Shown here one piece after another: positions 9,499 through 20,716 of a stretch of 49,212 nucleotides of DNA (within the stretch, counting starts at the first letter, position 1; every line of letters starts with the position of its first letter). The DNA comes from Alphaproteobacteria bacterium (lineage in GTDB: Bacteria > Pseudomonadota > Alphaproteobacteria > UBA9219 > RFNS01). The stretch is from the NCBI GenBank assembly GCA_009927055.1, contig RFNS01000157.1, forward strand, positions 1 to 49,212, written 5' to 3'. Both the position numbers and the translations under genes were made by a program. The notes beneath the pieces were generated by a model, which did no database searches, was not told the origin of the DNA, and saw only the letters and a list, made by a program, of their open reading frames with translations.

Positions 9499-10842
9499 AT
9501 GACAGAAAAACTTTTTGGCACCGATGGAATCCGCGGCCAGGCCAACACCCATCCCATGACAGCCAACCAGCTGCTGACGGTGGCCCAGGCGGCGGCCACG
9601 CTTTTTTTGCGGGGTGACCATCGCCACCGTGTGGTGATTGGCAAAGACACGCGCCTGAGCGGTTATATGTTTGAGCCGGCGCTGACCGCCGGATTTATCA
9701 GCGCCGGTATGGATGTGGTGTTGACAGGCCCCCTGCCCACCCCTGCCATTGCCATGCTGACAAAAAGTTTGCGGGCTGATTTGGGCGTGATGATTTCGGC
9801 CAGCCACAACCCTTATGAAGATAATGGGGTAAAATTTTTTGGCCCCGATGGTTATAAACTGACGGATGAACAGGAAAATTTTATATCATCGCTTGTGGCC
9901 AATCCTTCGCAAATTAAATTGGCCGATACTTCTCATCTGGGGCGCGCCACGCGCATGGCCGATGCTGAAGGCCGTTACATTGAGTGGATGAAGGCAACTT
10001 TTCCAGATGATTTGCGGCTGGACGGCGTTAAAATCGTTCTCGATTGCGCGAATGGCGCCGCCTACAAAGTTGCGCCCGCCGTGCTGTGGGAATTGGGTGC
10101 CGAGGTGATTACGCTGGCCAATTCTCCTAACGGAAAAAACATCAACGCGCTGTGCGGCGCCACGCATCCGCAACTGATGCAAGAAGCCGTTATCATGCAT
10201 CAGGCCGATATTGGTTTGGCGCTTGATGGCGATGCCGATCGCTTAATTGTGGCCGATGAAAAAGGCCGCGTGGTTGATGGTGACCAGCTGCTGGCGACCA
10301 TTGCGCTGGCCTATGCCAAGGCGGGCCGACTGAAAGGCGGCGGCATTGCGGCCACTGTAATGTCGAACATGGGGCTTGAAAAAACAATTGCGGCAAAAGG
10401 GCTCACGCTTCATCGCACCGCGGTGGGCGATCGTTATGTGATGGAAAAAATGCGCGAGCTTCAGTTGAATGTCGGTGGCGAACAATCGGGGCATATTATT
10501 CTGGCCGATGATGTGACGACAGGCGATGCGCTGATTGCGGCCCTGCAGGTTCTGGCGGCCTTGTGCCGCAGCCGAACCAGCGCAAGCAGCGTGCTGCATC
10601 AGTTTGATCCGTTCCCGCAGGTTTTGGTCAACGTTCGGGTTTCCAATGCCGCGCAGGCCCTGCAGGCCGAACATTTTCAAACCATGTGCCAGAAAGCCGA
10701 GAAAGATTTGGGCCCGCGCGGGCGGTTGGTGATCCGCAAATCGGGCACCGAACCCGTGGTGCGCATTATGGTCGAGGCTGATGATATGAGCCTGACACAA
10801 AAGTGGGCCGATGAATTGAAAAACGCCATCAATCGTTCTTAG
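9499..10842 (+). CDS. glmM: Phosphoglucosamine mutase GlmM
   Basis: GlmM converts glucosamine-6-phosphate to glucosamine-1-phosphate, feeding UDP-GlcNAc for peptidoglycan and lipopolysaccharide. The 447-aa protein begins with LFGTDGIRG. It has the phosphorylated serine in [12 protein letters not shown] (Ser102), the magnesium loop DGDADR at 243-248, a sugar-binding GGEQSGH and the phosphate-binding [12 protein letters not shown] near the C-terminus. Length and spacing match the family. AAGGTG precedes the ATG. The gene converges on the penicillin-acylase-family gene with a 14-base overlap, so no terminator fits between them. Confidence 0.98.
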   Translation: MTEKLFGTDGIRGQANTHPMTANQLLTVAQAAATLFLRGDHRHRVVIGKDTRLSGYMFEPALTAGFISAGMDVVLTGPLPTPAIAMLTKSLRADLGVMISASHNPYEDNGVKFFGPDGYKLTDEQENFISSLVANPSQIKLADTSHLGRATRMADAEGRYIEWMKATFPDDLRLDGVKIVLDCANGAAYKVAPAVLWELGAEVITLANSPNGKNINALCGATHPQLMQEAVIMHQADIGLALDGDADRLIVADEKGRVVDGDQLLATIALAYAKAGRLKGGGIAATVMSNMGLEKTIAAKGLTLHRTAVGDRYVMEKMRELQLNVGGEQSGHIILADDVTTGDALIAALQVLAALCRSRTSASSVLHQFDPFPQVLVNVRVSNAAQALQAEHFQTMCQKAEKDLGPRGRLVIRKSGTEPVVRIMVEADDMSLTQKWADELKNAINRS

Positions 10843-13510
10843 GCGCAAACACAAGCGCGTGGTTTGTTCGTTTCTTCAACTCATCCATCGTGCCGCTTAG
10901 CGTGATCGATTGTCCATTTTTCCAATCGTCCAGCATATCGGCATAGTGCGGCGAGAGTGGGTGGGCCGATTGTCCGCCCGCGATGATAAAGCGGCTGAGG
11001 TTGAGATTGCTGAGATCATAAATGCCCCTGAACCCGCCGCCCGTGGTGCGCGCAAATGGCTCTTGCTTATCAGGTTGACCACTGCCACCGCGGTTGAGCG
11101 TGTAAGTATCGCCATCGCTTTCAAAACTTTTATCCCACATCTTGCCGATCCACGGCACTTCAGCCAGCACCCGATTTTTCATGGGCGCCACATGCGCGGC
11201 ACCCCAATTCCACACCGAAAATTCGGTGCCGTATTGAGCCGAAAGTTTATCGATGGCTTCATAAAAAGCATCTGTCACGGCCTTGCGGCAATCGCCCCCT
11301 GTGTTTTTGTCGCAAAGGGGCGGGCGCGGCGTTTGAAGAATTTTTAGCACCGCCATGGCGCTGTGCGGGCCCAGTTCATCCATCACAGTGTCTAGGCGAC
11401 CTTGGAACAATTTCTGTGAAAGAATTCTAAGCCACCAGCTGAAAATCAGCGGCTCAGGCGCGCTGGCAATCATCTCGCCGTTCCAGGCGCGCATAAAATC
11501 GAGAATGCGTTGATCGCGTGCATCACGCGCGCGCACCTGCACAAGATAAGGCGTGAGATCGCGCGCCGCCAGCGACAGTGTATCCATCTGCATGGCCGAA
11601 AAATCATCGGCCGAAAATTCTTCCTTGCTACCCAACAGTTGCTGCAAGCGTCTGGCTCTCACATTCTCGGCCCAATCCCACCCCAGCGTGCGATGATAGG
11701 CAACATCGACCAGCCTGTTGTTGGCATTAAAAATAATGCCTCCTTCTGGGTTCACGGCACGGGGCATATATTTATCGGGGATAAATCCCCGCCATCCACG
11801 CTCGCCCGCCATGGCACTGGAAGGATAACGCCCGTTGCCAAAAACGCGCACAGGCACCTTGCCAATCAGGCGATAAGCAATGTTGCCATCAACATCAGCC
11901 ACCAGAAGGTTTTGCGAGGGGGTTAGATAATCTTTCATCGTCTCATCAACCGAGGGCCAGTCGCGCGCATAGGCCAAATTATATAACGCGCTGGCCGAAG
12001 GATCGGCCGCGGCAAGGCCCACAAACGAAAGGCTGACAATATGTTCCTGATCCAGCACCTTGCCCACATAACTGGGATATTGTTCGCTGACCACCGGGCC
12101 AAAATCAGTTTCCTGAACATCAAACACAAAATCATCGCTGCCTTTAATTTTTATCTGTTCGCTTCTTGTTTTCAGAAGCTTGCAATGATCATGCGCCTGA
12201 AACTCTGCCGAATTGATAGAAGAAACTTTTTGCACAAACAAATCTTGTGTATCGACATAACTGGTGGTCAGCCCCCAGGCCACGCGGCCGTTATGCCCCA
12301 ACAAAACCAGCGGAACGCCAGGAATGGTGCCGCCAGCCAGCGTATAGTGCGGCGTGACGATGCGCGCCAAAAACCACTGCGCGGGCAACGAAAGGCCCAG
12401 GTGCGGATCATTCGCCAAAAGGGGTTTGCCGGTGGCCGTGCGCGTGCCATCAACCACCCAGTGGTTCGAGGCGCCCTTGGGCTGTGCCCAGGTGGGTTTC
12501 AAATTCTGCTGCACCTGCGCGAGCAAAGCCTGCCACTTACTTGTGCGTTCGGTGGTGGGCGATGGGGGAAGTGTTTTTTTGTGATCCTGCTCAAAATCTT
12601 TCAGGATATTATCCATATCGTCATGATTTGTGGGCGTCTCTGCCTCGTCGCTGTGTGTGGGCGCATCAAGAATAATGGGGGCCTGAATTTCATCGGCATC
12701 GTCATCTTGTTTATTGTTAGGTGGAGGGGCCGGAATCTCTCTCACCCTTTTCTTGAAAGCGGGCTGCGTCGTGATGGGGTCATCATCGGCCAGTTGCATA
12801 AAATATTTTTCAACGTCCACTTCCTCCATCTCGGCTCGCAGCTGACCGCGCAAAGCCTCTAACGCCGCATTGCCCGAAAGCTGCCACGCCATCAATTTCC
12901 CCCACACCAGGCTATCGGCCGGTTGCCACGCTTCGGGCGCATAATTCAGCAGCTGAAATTCATAGGGCAGTTTATCGCCTTGATGATCATCAATCCACGC
13001 ATTCACCCCGTCGGCATAAGCCTGTAAAACTTTTTGATACTCGGCTGTCTGATAAGAAAACCCCTGCTTCGCCAACGCATAAAAATTGAGCGTGCGATTG
13101 AGTCGATCATAATCCAGCGTTATTTTGCCCAAAATTTCAGATAGCCGACCCTGCCCCGCACGACGTTGCATATCCATTTGAAACATGCGCTCGCTGGCAT
13201 GAAGATAACCCAAAACACGCCATGCATCCTCCACCGTGTCGGCAAAAATGTGGGGCACGCCGTGTTCATCGCGCACAGTGGTGGTGTGTTGGCTTAACCC
13301 TGGCAATGTTATCTCACCCTGCAAGGCGGGCAGGCTTTTTTGCCAAAGCATCAGGCCATAGCCCGCCCCCACCGCGCCCGCCACAAGCATCAGCACAAGC
13401 GCGCCCGCCACTGTCAGAATCAGCCAGTGGGGCAGAAGGCGTTGGGTGTGCGAATCTTTGGCTGCCGGCATGTTCAGGTTGTTTTGAAGGCTATAGGTGC
13501 CTACAATCAT
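10829..13510 (-). CDS. Penicillin acylase family N-terminal-nucleophile hydrolase
   Basis: Members hydrolyse amide bonds of acylated compounds, including penicillins and acyl-homoserine lactones, usually in the periplasm after self-cleavage. The protein (893 aa from ATG 13510) has an N-terminal membrane segment (about 28-55) and the alpha-subunit motifs [11 protein letters not shown] and [18 protein letters not shown]. The predicted catalytic serine is Ser348 in [10 protein letters not shown], the new N-terminus of the beta subunit. Just before it lies an unusually long Asp/Pro/Gln-rich stretch (about 255-320). The start is uncertain: ATG 13510 leaves eight bases to the divergent hydrolase gene, whereas ATG 13471 would leave 47 and drop 13 residues. 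Substrate unknown. Confidence 0.9.
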   Translation of the reverse strand: MIVGTYSLQNNLNMPAAKDSHTQRLLPHWLILTVAGALVLMLVAGAVGAGYGLMLWQKSLPALQGEITLPGLSQHTTTVRDEHGVPHIFADTVEDAWRVLGYLHASERMFQMDMQRRAGQGRLSEILGKITLDYDRLNRTLNFYALAKQGFSYQTAEYQKVLQAYADGVNAWIDDHQGDKLPYEFQLLNYAPEAWQPADSLVWGKLMAWQLSGNAALEALRGQLRAEMEEVDVEKYFMQLADDDPITTQPAFKKRVREIPAPPPNNKQDDDADEIQAPIILDAPTHSDEAETPTNHDDMDNILKDFEQDHKKTLPPSPTTERTSKWQALLAQVQQNLKPTWAQPKGASNHWVVDGTRTATGKPLLANDPHLGLSLPAQWFLARIVTPHYTLAGGTIPGVPLVLLGHNGRVAWGLTTSYVDTQDLFVQKVSSINSAEFQAHDHCKLLKTRSEQIKIKGSDDFVFDVQETDFGPVVSEQYPSYVGKVLDQEHIVSLSFVGLAAADPSASALYNLAYARDWPSVDETMKDYLTPSQNLLVADVDGNIAYRLIGKVPVRVFGNGRYPSSAMAGERGWRGFIPDKYMPRAVNPEGGIIFNANNRLVDVAYHRTLGWDWAENVRARRLQQLLGSKEEFSADDFSAMQMDTLSLAARDLTPYLVQVRARDARDQRILDFMRAWNGEMIASAPEPLIFSWWLRILSQKLFQGRLDTVMDELGPHSAMAVLKILQTPRPPLCDKNTGGDCRKAVTDAFYEAIDKLSAQYGTEFSVWNWGAAHVAPMKNRVLAEVPWIGKMWDKSFESDGDTYTLNRGGSGQPDKQEPFARTTGGGFRGIYDLSNLNLSRFIIAGGQSAHPLSPHYADMLDDWKNGQSITLSGTMDELKKRTNHALVFAPKND
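13479..13507 (+). promoter_or_regulatory. Possible promoter of the alpha/beta hydrolase gene
   Basis: TTGTTT (13479-13484) and TACAAT (13502-13507) are spaced by 17 bases and point at ATG 13519. A transcript starting about seven bases after the -10 would have almost no leader. The site overlaps the start region of the divergent acylase gene. This is pattern matching only. Confidence 0.3.
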
Positions 13511-13518
13511 TTTCAACC

Positions 13519-14361
13519 ATGGCCGAACGAAAAACCCTGCAAGGATTAAGCCCCTGTGGCTTTCATGCCCTTTCCTACCTTGAATGGGGGCATGCTGATT
13601 CTGCGCGAACCATCGTGTGCATTCACGGCCTTACCCGCAACGCCCACGATTTTGACACGCTGGCCCAAAAACTCTCGACCAAGGCGCGGGTCATTGCACT
13701 CGACCTGGTGGGCCGCGGACAAAGCGATTGGCTGCGCGACCCCAGCCATTATCATCAGGCCCAGTATCTGGCCGATATCAACGCGCTGCTGGCCCGCCTG
13801 AATGTGCGCCAGGTTGATTGGATTGGCACCAGCCTTGGCGGGCTTTTGGGCATTGTGCTGGCCGCGCAACCCAACACCCCCATCAGACGACTGGTGCTGA
13901 ACGATGCCGGCCCGTTTGTGCCCCTCGCCTCGCTTCAACGGATTGCCATGTATGTGGGCATCGACCCCATTTTTGCCAGCCAAACGCAGGTGGAGGCGTG
14001 GTACAGACAGGTTTACAGCCTTTCGGGCCCCTTTTCTGATGATGATTATATCCACCTCGCGCGGCATGGCAGTCGCCAAAGGCCCAACGGCACTTTTGGC
14101 CTGGGGTATGACCCATCTATTTCCTTAAATTTCAATGCGTTGGCTACCGATATTAATCTGTGGCCGCTTTATCAGATGATCACCTGCCCCACTATGGTGA
14201 TCCGCGGCGAGATCAGCGATGTGTTGCCAGAACCCGTGGCCAAGCTGATGACCGAATCAGGCCCGCGGGCGGTGTTGCATACCATCCCCCACATTGGGCA
14301 CGTGCCCGGCCTGTGCGATGCGCACCAAATAAGCCTGATTGAGCAGTTTTTGGGGCTTTAG
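13519..14361 (+). CDS. Alpha/beta hydrolase fold protein
   Basis: The 280-aa protein has the full alpha/beta hydrolase set: oxyanion-hole region VCIHGLTRNAHDF, a DLVGRGQSDW element, nucleophile elbow GTSLGG, an acidic residue in RGEISDVL and a C-terminal histidine in HIGHVPGL. An esterase, lipase or related hydrolase is likely; the substrate cannot be told. ATG 13519 is chosen over the much longer upstream frame, which would run through the acylase gene. No clear Shine-Dalgarno is seen, in keeping with a short or absent leader. Divergent pairing with a penicillin-acylase-family gene suggests, but does not show, a shared role in hydrolysing acylated compounds. Confidence 0.88.
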   Translation: MAERKTLQGLSPCGFHALSYLEWGHADSARTIVCIHGLTRNAHDFDTLAQKLSTKARVIALDLVGRGQSDWLRDPSHYHQAQYLADINALLARLNVRQVDWIGTSLGGLLGIVLAAQPNTPIRRLVLNDAGPFVPLASLQRIAMYVGIDPIFASQTQVEAWYRQVYSLSGPFSDDDYIHLARHGSRQRPNGTFGLGYDPSISLNFNALATDINLWPLYQMITCPTMVIRGEISDVLPEPVAKLMTESGPRAVLHTIPHIGHVPGLCDAHQISLIEQFLGL

Positions 14362-14391
14362 GGTAACAACTAAGCCGCGTCAGAAAAAAAA

Positions 14392-14480
14392 GCGTCATCC
14401 CCGCGAAGGCGGGGATCCATTCATCAACCCGCACTGTTTGCGACGACATAGATTGATTCCGATCATTCGCGGGAATGACG
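14392..14480. repeat. Palindromic intergenic repeat with imperfect terminal inverted ends
   Basis: The element starts GCGTCATCCCCGCGAA (14392-14407) and ends TTCGCGGGAATGACG (14466-14480), which are imperfect inverted copies. The left end also holds its own hairpin, CCCCGCGAAGGCGGGG (14400-14415). Similar REP-like units built on this CCCGCGAAnGCGGG core are scattered in many proteobacterial genomes. It lies between the 3' ends of the convergent hydrolase and trxA genes, the usual place for such repeats, and could serve both as a bidirectional terminator. Only one copy is seen in the window. Confidence 0.75.
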
Positions 14481-14529
14481 ACAGATCAAACAATTCTAGC
14501 CCTGATGAAACTGGGCCCTAAAACAACCT

Positions 14530-14856
14530 CTAAGCCGCCTCGGTCAGCCATTGATGCAACTGGGCCTTGGGCACCGCGCCAACTTTGCTGGCCACCTGCT
14601 GGCCGCCCTTGAACAGAATCATGGTGGGGATGCTGCGAATGCCAAACTGGCTGGGCGTGTGGGGGTTATCATCCACGTTCATTTTAACAATTTTCACCTT
14701 GCCGGCCAGCTCGCCCGCCAACTCATCCAGCACGGGGCCAAGTTGACGGCACGGCCCGCACCATTCGGCCCAAAAATCGACCAGAACGGGGGTTGGCGAT
14801 TGTAAAACTTCGGCCTGAAATTCGGCATCGGTCACGCTTTGTGTGTTTTGTCCCAT
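14530..14856 (-). CDS. trxA: Thioredoxin
   Basis: Thioredoxin is a small cytoplasmic disulfide reductase serving ribonucleotide reductase, methionine sulfoxide reductases and others. The 108-aa protein has the active site WAEWCGPC followed by the conserved cis-proline region [13 protein letters not shown], and matches the canonical size. AAGGAG lies six bases before the ATG. It is the last gene of the minus-strand block, 11 bases after addA, and addB-addA-trxA is a common alphaproteobacterial order. Confidence 0.97.
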   Translation of the reverse strand: MGQNTQSVTDAEFQAEVLQSPTPVLVDFWAEWCGPCRQLGPVLDELAGELAGKVKIVKMNVDDNPHTPSQFGIRSIPTMILFKGGQQVASKVGAVPKAQLHQWLTEAA

Positions 14857-14867
14857 GGTGTGCTCCT

Positions 14868-17800
14868 TCAGCCTATATTGGCCCGATCGATGCGGAAATC
14901 AAGCCCCTGCCCGTTCACTTCCAGCAGCGTGGCATTGGCGGTATAGAGCAAAAACTGCCTGATGGGTTGCTGCGGAAAAACCTGCTGCAGCAGCGTGGCG
15001 TATCTGTGCAGCTGCAGGCGATATTTTTCTGGCGCATCGCTGCCAAAGCGCGGCACGGCGCGATCGGTTTTATAGTCAATCATCCACAGCGTATCTTCAA
15101 CACACACCAGGCGATCGATCTTGCCTATCCACGCGATACCCTCCGCGTCGCCTATAATCTCGCGCTCGACCAGCGCAGGTACATCGAATATCGGGCGCAG
15201 ATGCGGGCTTTTTATCACCGCCGCGGCTTCCTCCAAACAATCGCGCACCAGGCTGCTGTGGGCCACCCCTTCGCCCACAATTTTTAATACCCACTCTGGC
15301 CATTCGCTTTCGGGCCGTTCGGGCAGCACCTGCAGCAGGGCATGGATGATGTTACCCCTCTCAAGGGCGTGGGCCCGCGCCGCGCCCGCCACCCCGCTAT
15401 CATACGGGTCAGGTGGCGAGACATTCTCGCTTTCCGTCACTCGTTTTTTTTGTGTTTGCGCACTCTCCGCCTGCAAAGAAGATAATGGCGCGGCAAAATC
15501 ATGCGCAATTATTTTTTCCTCTTTCACACTCTCAGACACACCCACATGCTTGGCGGGTTCATGCAAAATAATTTTCTCATCATCCGCGGGTGCCAGATCA
15601 TTTTTCATATCACGCCACGCGGCATAACACACATTGTGCCAGCAATCATCCTCTGGCTTTGATCCGCTCCACGACGCAACAATAAGCTGCTCTTCCGCTC
15701 TGGTCAGGGCCACATATAACAACCTGTAATATTCTTCATCCGTCTCTTGCTGTAAATTTTTTTTAATCGCCTGCCACCGAGGATCGGGCGATGCGTGCCC
15801 CGGCGCGACAAGATAAAAACCATCTCTGTCAAAACCATATTGCAGCGTGTTTTTAAGTCTGGGCGTGGTGGCCTTATCAAGCAAAAAAACAATGGGCGCC
15901 TGCAGGCCTTTGCTGGCGTGCACAGTGAGCAGGCGAACATCGCCTTTTTTTTCTGCTAAATCTCGTTTTACATCGTACGTGGCTTTCATAAACTGATGAA
16001 CAAACGTCTCCAGCCCCGTATCGCTTTTTGAAAATTCACGCCCCAGCACATTCAAAAACTCTGCCATCACATCATCAACATCATAACCTGCCCATTGCCT
16101 AAGCGCCGCAAGGCCACTCTCTGCCGCAGGACATGGTTGATATAGAAGGTGATAAAAAAATTCATCGGGCCGTTTGCAGCACGCTGCATTTCTCACATCA
16201 TTCAACCATGCCAGAATATTTTGCGGCGTTTTTTCACACACCATCGGCCACAGGTTGCCTTCACGCCCATAGCAGCACACAAACAAATCATCCTCTGAAA
16301 AATTGATAAAGGCCGATTTTAATAGACACGCCAAATTATAATCATCAAGCGGATTGAGAGCGAAGGTGGCAGCAAAAATCAAATCCAGCACAGCCTGGTT
16401 TTTCTGCAATTCAATTCTATCGCATCCATTCACCGGAATATGCCGCCGTTTTAATTCTTTGGCCAGTAATGGCATCAAAGGGTCTCGCGTGCGAAGTAGA
16501 ATAAGAATATCATCAGGCCTGACCGGCCTTGCGGTATTGATCAGCGGCACCTCTGCAGAAAGCATGTGGGCAATTTTATCGGCCACCTGTTCAGCCAAAA
16601 TTTGCGCGGCATAGGCTTCATCAACCTCCATACCCGGCAGTGTCCATTCTTCTCGTTTGGGTTTCTTATCAAAAACAATGGGCCATAACTCTATTTTTGC
16701 GCCATCATTTTTCTTGACAGGAAAATGTTGCACTTCCCCTGCCTCTTTGCCTAAATAATTTTTTTTATGCTCAAACACTTTATCGACAGCACGTAAAATA
16801 AGCGGTGATGACCGAAAATTATTTTCTAATTTATGCTCATACCAACCCAGCTGATGTTCTCGCCACAACTGCCGCAACTCTGATTGATGGTGACGAAATA
16901 ATTTTGGCCGCGCCCCTTGGAAACTATAAATCGATTGTTTCGCATCGCCCACCACCATCAACGATCGCTGATACGTCGCATTAATCACAAAATCATCGGC
17001 CATAGCGCGCACAATACGCCACTGCGCGTCTGATGTATCTTGCGCCTCATCTAGCAAAATGTGGTGAATATCTTTGTCCATATCATAGCGCACCGATTCT
17101 GAACGGTTGCCGCCACACAGCATGGCTTTGGCCATCGCGATAAGATCATCATAATCGCGCACATTCATATCTTTTTTAAGTTTCTGATATTCATGTCGCC
17201 AATGCGCATAAATCACGCCTGCTGCGCGTGTCACTGCTGCGTTGATGAAAAGATTTCGCTTGATCAACAAATCTCGATAATGTTCGGCCGCCTCTATAAA
17301 AAAATCATTTTTGGTATAGGTTTCTTTCACTCTTATATCATCCTCAGCATTCAAAAATAGCTTCGATAGCTTTCGCCAATACACAGATGGATTATTTCTA
17401 AAACTGGCAATATCTTCAAGATTTTTTTTCATCTCTTGAAACATATCCAAGCTTAAACGCAACGACTCCAAGCTGGCGAAACGCCGCACCTCATTTTCCC
17501 AATCAATAGGGCGATTGTGCCGTGATGACTCCATGGGTTGATCTGCTGTGTAAGTGAATAAAAATTTATTTAGCCATCCTAACGAAAAATACCTTGAAAT
17601 CAGTGCGACAGATTCACTCAACTCGGCCTCAGTGCCCGATGAAGCGGCAGTAATTATTTTTTTATAGGCTTTTTCCTTAAGGTCGATCACCTGACCATCC
17701 AACGCCAGCGTGGCAAAGGCATTCGTGCCCATATCATCCACATATTTATCCAACAGTTTTTGTGATAACGAATGAATGGTGTGCACGGCAACCGCTTGAT

Positions 17801-18119
17801 TACTCTCCATCATCAACCAATATAAATTTTTTGCGCGCGCCAGCATTTTTTGATCAGTGGCGAGACCAAGACGTGCAAGTTCAACGGTCACATCCGCATC
17901 AGCAAGAGTAGAAAATTCAGAAATTTTGCTCATCACTCTCTGCTCAATCTCGCCCGCGGCCGCCCGCGTAAACGTGATGCAAAGAATTTTGCTGGCCTCA
18001 ACACCACTCAGCAAAAGGGCAAGAAGCCGCGACACAAGAAAAAATGTCTTACCACTGCCGGCTGACGCTTCAACCCACACCGAATTTTCTGGTCGGAAAA
18101 TTTCAAAATTCTTTGTCAT
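14868..18119 (-). CDS. addA: Double-strand break repair helicase/nuclease AddA
   Basis: AddA is the UvrD-like 3'-5' helicase and nuclease subunit of AddAB, which processes double-strand breaks for recombination. The 1083-aa protein has Walker A ASAGSGKT (18-25), [11 protein letters not shown] (Ia), [13 protein letters not shown] (II), [13 protein letters not shown] (III), LLTVHASKG (V), [13 protein letters not shown] (VI) and a C-terminal nuclease domain with GKIDRL and [11 protein letters not shown] 18119 is chosen because it starts directly before the helicase domain and overlaps the addB stop by 17 bases; the longer upstream extension is unlike the family. trxA follows after 11 bases. Confidence 0.96.
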   Translation of the reverse strand: MTKNFEIFRPENSVWVEASAGSGKTFFLVSRLLALLLSGVEASKILCITFTRAAAGEIEQRVMSKISEFSTLADADVTVELARLGLATDQKMLARAKNLYWLMMESNQAVAVHTIHSLSQKLLDKYVDDMGTNAFATLALDGQVIDLKEKAYKKIITAASSGTEAELSESVALISRYFSLGWLNKFLFTYTADQPMESSRHNRPIDWENEVRRFASLESLRLSLDMFQEMKKNLEDIASFRNNPSVYWRKLSKLFLNAEDDIRVKETYTKNDFFIEAAEHYRDLLIKRNLFINAAVTRAAGVIYAHWRHEYQKLKKDMNVRDYDDLIAMAKAMLCGGNRSESVRYDMDKDIHHILLDEAQDTSDAQWRIVRAMADDFVINATYQRSLMVVGDAKQSIYSFQGARPKLFRHHQSELRQLWREHQLGWYEHKLENNFRSSPLILRAVDKVFEHKKNYLGKEAGEVQHFPVKKNDGAKIELWPIVFDKKPKREEWTLPGMEVDEAYAAQILAEQVADKIAHMLSAEVPLINTARPVRPDDILILLRTRDPLMPLLAKELKRRHIPVNGCDRIELQKNQAVLDLIFAATFALNPLDDYNLACLLKSAFINFSEDDLFVCCYGREGNLWPMVCEKTPQNILAWLNDVRNAACCKRPDEFFYHLLYQPCPAAESGLAALRQWAGYDVDDVMAEFLNVLGREFSKSDTGLETFVHQFMKATYDVKRDLAEKKGDVRLLTVHASKGLQAPIVFLLDKATTPRLKNTLQYGFDRDGFYLVAPGHASPDPRWQAIKKNLQQETDEEYYRLLYVALTRAEEQLIVASWSGSKPEDDCWHNVCYAAWRDMKNDLAPADDEKIILHEPAKHVGVSESVKEEKIIAHDFAAPLSSLQAESAQTQKKRVTESENVSPPDPYDSGVAGAARAHALERGNIIHALLQVLPERPESEWPEWVLKIVGEGVAHSSLVRDCLEEAAAVIKSPHLRPIFDVPALVEREIIGDAEGIAWIGKIDRLVCVEDTLWMIDYKTDRAVPRFGSDAPEKYRLQLHRYATLLQQVFPQQPIRQFLLYTANATLLEVNGQGLDFRIDRANIG

Positions 18120-20715
18120 CACTATCCCATAAATATCGTCTTGAAAGCAGCACATCATCATAAAAACTGGCGCCATTTCTGCGTGTCACTGCAGCATAAG
18201 CCGATGAAGCATCTACATAATGCATAAGAATTTTTTTCAAATTTGCATCGACATCATCAACCACCTCATCAGCGTTTTTGATTTCAACATTTCTTTTCGC
18301 ATCGTTTTCTTTAACACCCAAACTCCAAAAACAGATGGCAGGTTTTATGCTTGTGTTCATATAATATAAATAATCCAGCAGCAGAAGTTGCGGCTTAAAC
18401 CCTTTTAACACATCAGTCGCAGCCGGAGGATCGCCAGATTTATAATCAATCACATGCACGCGTCCCTCGGCAGATGATGCAATCATATCGGCGCGCCCCA
18501 TTAGAGTTATTTTTTTATCAGCGATGTTGAGGGTGTGGCGCAAAGTCATTTCTGCTTTTGGATTGCTTAAAAAAAAATGTTGCCACATGCGTACAAAATG
18601 TTCGGCAACAACTTGAAGGCGCGGCACCCACACGGCGAACTGAACAGCGCCAGAACCTTTGGGCAAATATTTAACTCCAAGCGCCGTGATATCCTCTGCC
18701 GACAACATTGCGCCGCTGGCTGTCTGCTCGGCCCAGTGCCTTAAAACATCATGCAGCCATGTGCCGTAATCAGCCTGATCAAAATCTTCATCGTGGTCGA
18801 TATCTTCTTTCAAACGTAAAATTTTCTTGACGTAATGGGTATATGGATCACTCATCAACTGTGCAATATCGCTGACAGTATAATCAAGTGGCCTTGCCGC
18901 AACAGGTGGCGCGGCGAATGGAGGATGATACAGCACTGGTGCATGATTTTTTTTGACAACATTTTTAACACGTATGTGATGGGCGAGATGAGGAAACAAT
19001 TCATACAAAACGGGGGCAAATGTTTTGTGGCTGTGCGTTTGTGTTGCCGAACACGTGCAGACAATTTCCTCCGCCGCCGATGCCAATGCCCACACATCAA
19101 ACAATTTCTGCTCATAATCGTACTGAGTGGGATGCAGGCCAAGTTTCTTTGCCACAAATTGCAGACAACCGTTTCGATCACTTGTAGTTGCCCAATTTTT
19201 ATCAAGCCCCGGCAATATCAGCACATCATGCGGCAGCAATCGCGCATCGAGATAGCCCATCACGTTAATGAGTTCTGATGAATAATTGTGTGATTTATCT
19301 TGGTGTTTTTTCCACGCCTGCCACAAGGGGATATAATCAAAATCATCATCCTGGTGGCTGAAGGCGAGTGCCTGATAAAACGTTTGCGTGCCGCCATCTG
19401 CCCATTCAGTTGGACATGATATGATATGGCAAGCGGCGGCCTTGTGCTGCTGAAAAATATTGCTTAACCCCGGCGCACGCTGCAAAAGAATTTTGCGCAA
19501 TGGCCACAAAGCTTCAAGAATTTTCTCAACTATTATCTTCCTCTGATCTTCGATAAGATGCACATTGTCTCGCAACCATTCTAATGTATCAACATGCGGG
19601 TTGAGAGAAAAAAATGTCTTCAATTCCATTTTAAGATGCGCCATATCTTCAGCCTGATGTGAATAAAAAATTTTACTGTTCATCAACTCAAACACATCCA
19701 TCAACGAACAATCTTGCCGCGCTGCATAAAGCACTGCCGATAAATAACACATAATATCGTGCTGATTTGTCGTATTCAGATCTGTGTTTGCACAATCAAT
19801 TTCGGCGGTTTTTAGCAGTGTTGATATTCTTTTAGCATAGGTTGGATGAGATGTGACAATGCTCACCCTCCTCCCATTTTTGCTCATGCTCATGGCCAAA
19901 TCGGCGATATATTTTATTTCCTCATGCGGCGCGTTGAAACACAAAGGAGTTATGCTGGGCTTTGGTTTGTCCACCCCCAAAAACTCAACATGGGCACTTT
20001 CTTTTTGAAGGGCCGGCACATGGTGAAACAAAGGTGCATATATTTTTTCAGAAATCTTCAAGCTGCTGTCATCATCCCTCACACAAGCGGGCAGAACAAT
20101 ATGGCATCCATCAGCCAGTGCGTTGCGAAAAACATTTTGCATCAGGCCCGTGCTGCCTGTGCTGCCTGCAAACCACGTGAGTGCTGGCAATGTGCTGGCA
20201 TGTTGCGCGGCTTTTAGTGGAGCGTGTTCAGGCATGACGGCGGCTGACATCAGTTGCGGCCAAACGCTATAAATCTCGCACACTTCATGCAGCAGCGTTG
20301 ATTGCGCCCTACCTTGCTGATCAGTCAGCACCGCACGCACGGTGCCAGGAGGCACGTTATGCAACAGCAAAAGACCAATGGCGTTGGCAATGCTGGCGGC
20401 CCTTTCTATGACATGAGTCAAAGGACTTTGGCGATGCCGATTTTTTATAGCTTTAAGAATAATAAAAATTTTTTCCCACTCGCTAATTTCGCTGCCGTCA
20501 GAAAGGCTCGACATCGGTATAAGTTGCGGCAGCAATGCTGCTTGCGTTTTCAATTTCTGGATATAAATTTTTCTAAACTCCCGAATTGATCGGGCCGTTG
20601 GCAAATAAACAGTGCACGCGGCCATTGGCCATGCCTGGCCGCCATTTTTTTCAAAAAAAAGATCAATGAATGATGGCAAAAATTTTTCATGCGGCGAGAA
20701 AGTATAAACAGGCAT
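18103..20715 (-). CDS. addB: Double-strand break repair protein AddB
   Basis: AddB is the second subunit of AddAB, with a helicase-like scaffold lacking ATPase motifs and a C-terminal RecB-type nuclease domain. The 870-aa protein matches the alphaproteobacterial form. Its C-terminal half holds VIDYKSGDPP, the nuclease DxK core, preceded by LMGRADMIA. The N-terminal region lacks a canonical Walker A, as expected for this form. ATG 20715 is one base after the amgK stop, which supports it over an upstream start inside amgK. The 3' end overlaps addA by 17 bases, implying coupled translation. Confidence 0.92.
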   Translation of the reverse strand: MPVYTFSPHEKFLPSFIDLFFEKNGGQAWPMAACTVYLPTARSIREFRKIYIQKLKTQAALLPQLIPMSSLSDGSEISEWEKIFIILKAIKNRHRQSPLTHVIERAASIANAIGLLLLHNVPPGTVRAVLTDQQGRAQSTLLHEVCEIYSVWPQLMSAAVMPEHAPLKAAQHASTLPALTWFAGSTGSTGLMQNVFRNALADGCHIVLPACVRDDDSSLKISEKIYAPLFHHVPALQKESAHVEFLGVDKPKPSITPLCFNAPHEEIKYIADLAMSMSKNGRRVSIVTSHPTYAKRISTLLKTAEIDCANTDLNTTNQHDIMCYLSAVLYAARQDCSLMDVFELMNSKIFYSHQAEDMAHLKMELKTFFSLNPHVDTLEWLRDNVHLIEDQRKIIVEKILEALWPLRKILLQRAPGLSNIFQQHKAAACHIISCPTEWADGGTQTFYQALAFSHQDDDFDYIPLWQAWKKHQDKSHNYSSELINVMGYLDARLLPHDVLILPGLDKNWATTSDRNGCLQFVAKKLGLHPTQYDYEQKLFDVWALASAAEEIVCTCSATQTHSHKTFAPVLYELFPHLAHHIRVKNVVKKNHAPVLYHPPFAAPPVAARPLDYTVSDIAQLMSDPYTHYVKKILRLKEDIDHDEDFDQADYGTWLHDVLRHWAEQTASGAMLSAEDITALGVKYLPKGSGAVQFAVWVPRLQVVAEHFVRMWQHFFLSNPKAEMTLRHTLNIADKKITLMGRADMIASSAEGRVHVIDYKSGDPPAATDVLKGFKPQLLLLDYLYYMNTSIKPAICFWSLGVKENDAKRNVEIKNADEVVDDVDANLKKILMHYVDASSAYAAVTRRNGASFYDDVLLSRRYLWDSDDKEF

Positions 20716-20716
20716 G

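Noticed and set aside
12041-12862. A 273-codon plus-strand frame inside the penicillin-acylase-family gene
   Set aside because: The minus-strand frame carries family motifs and a catalytic serine, whereas this frame shows none.
13222-13518. N-terminal extension of the alpha/beta hydrolase gene
   Set aside because: The extension runs antisense through the acylase N-terminus and has no family similarity; ATG 13519 begins just before the hydrolase fold.
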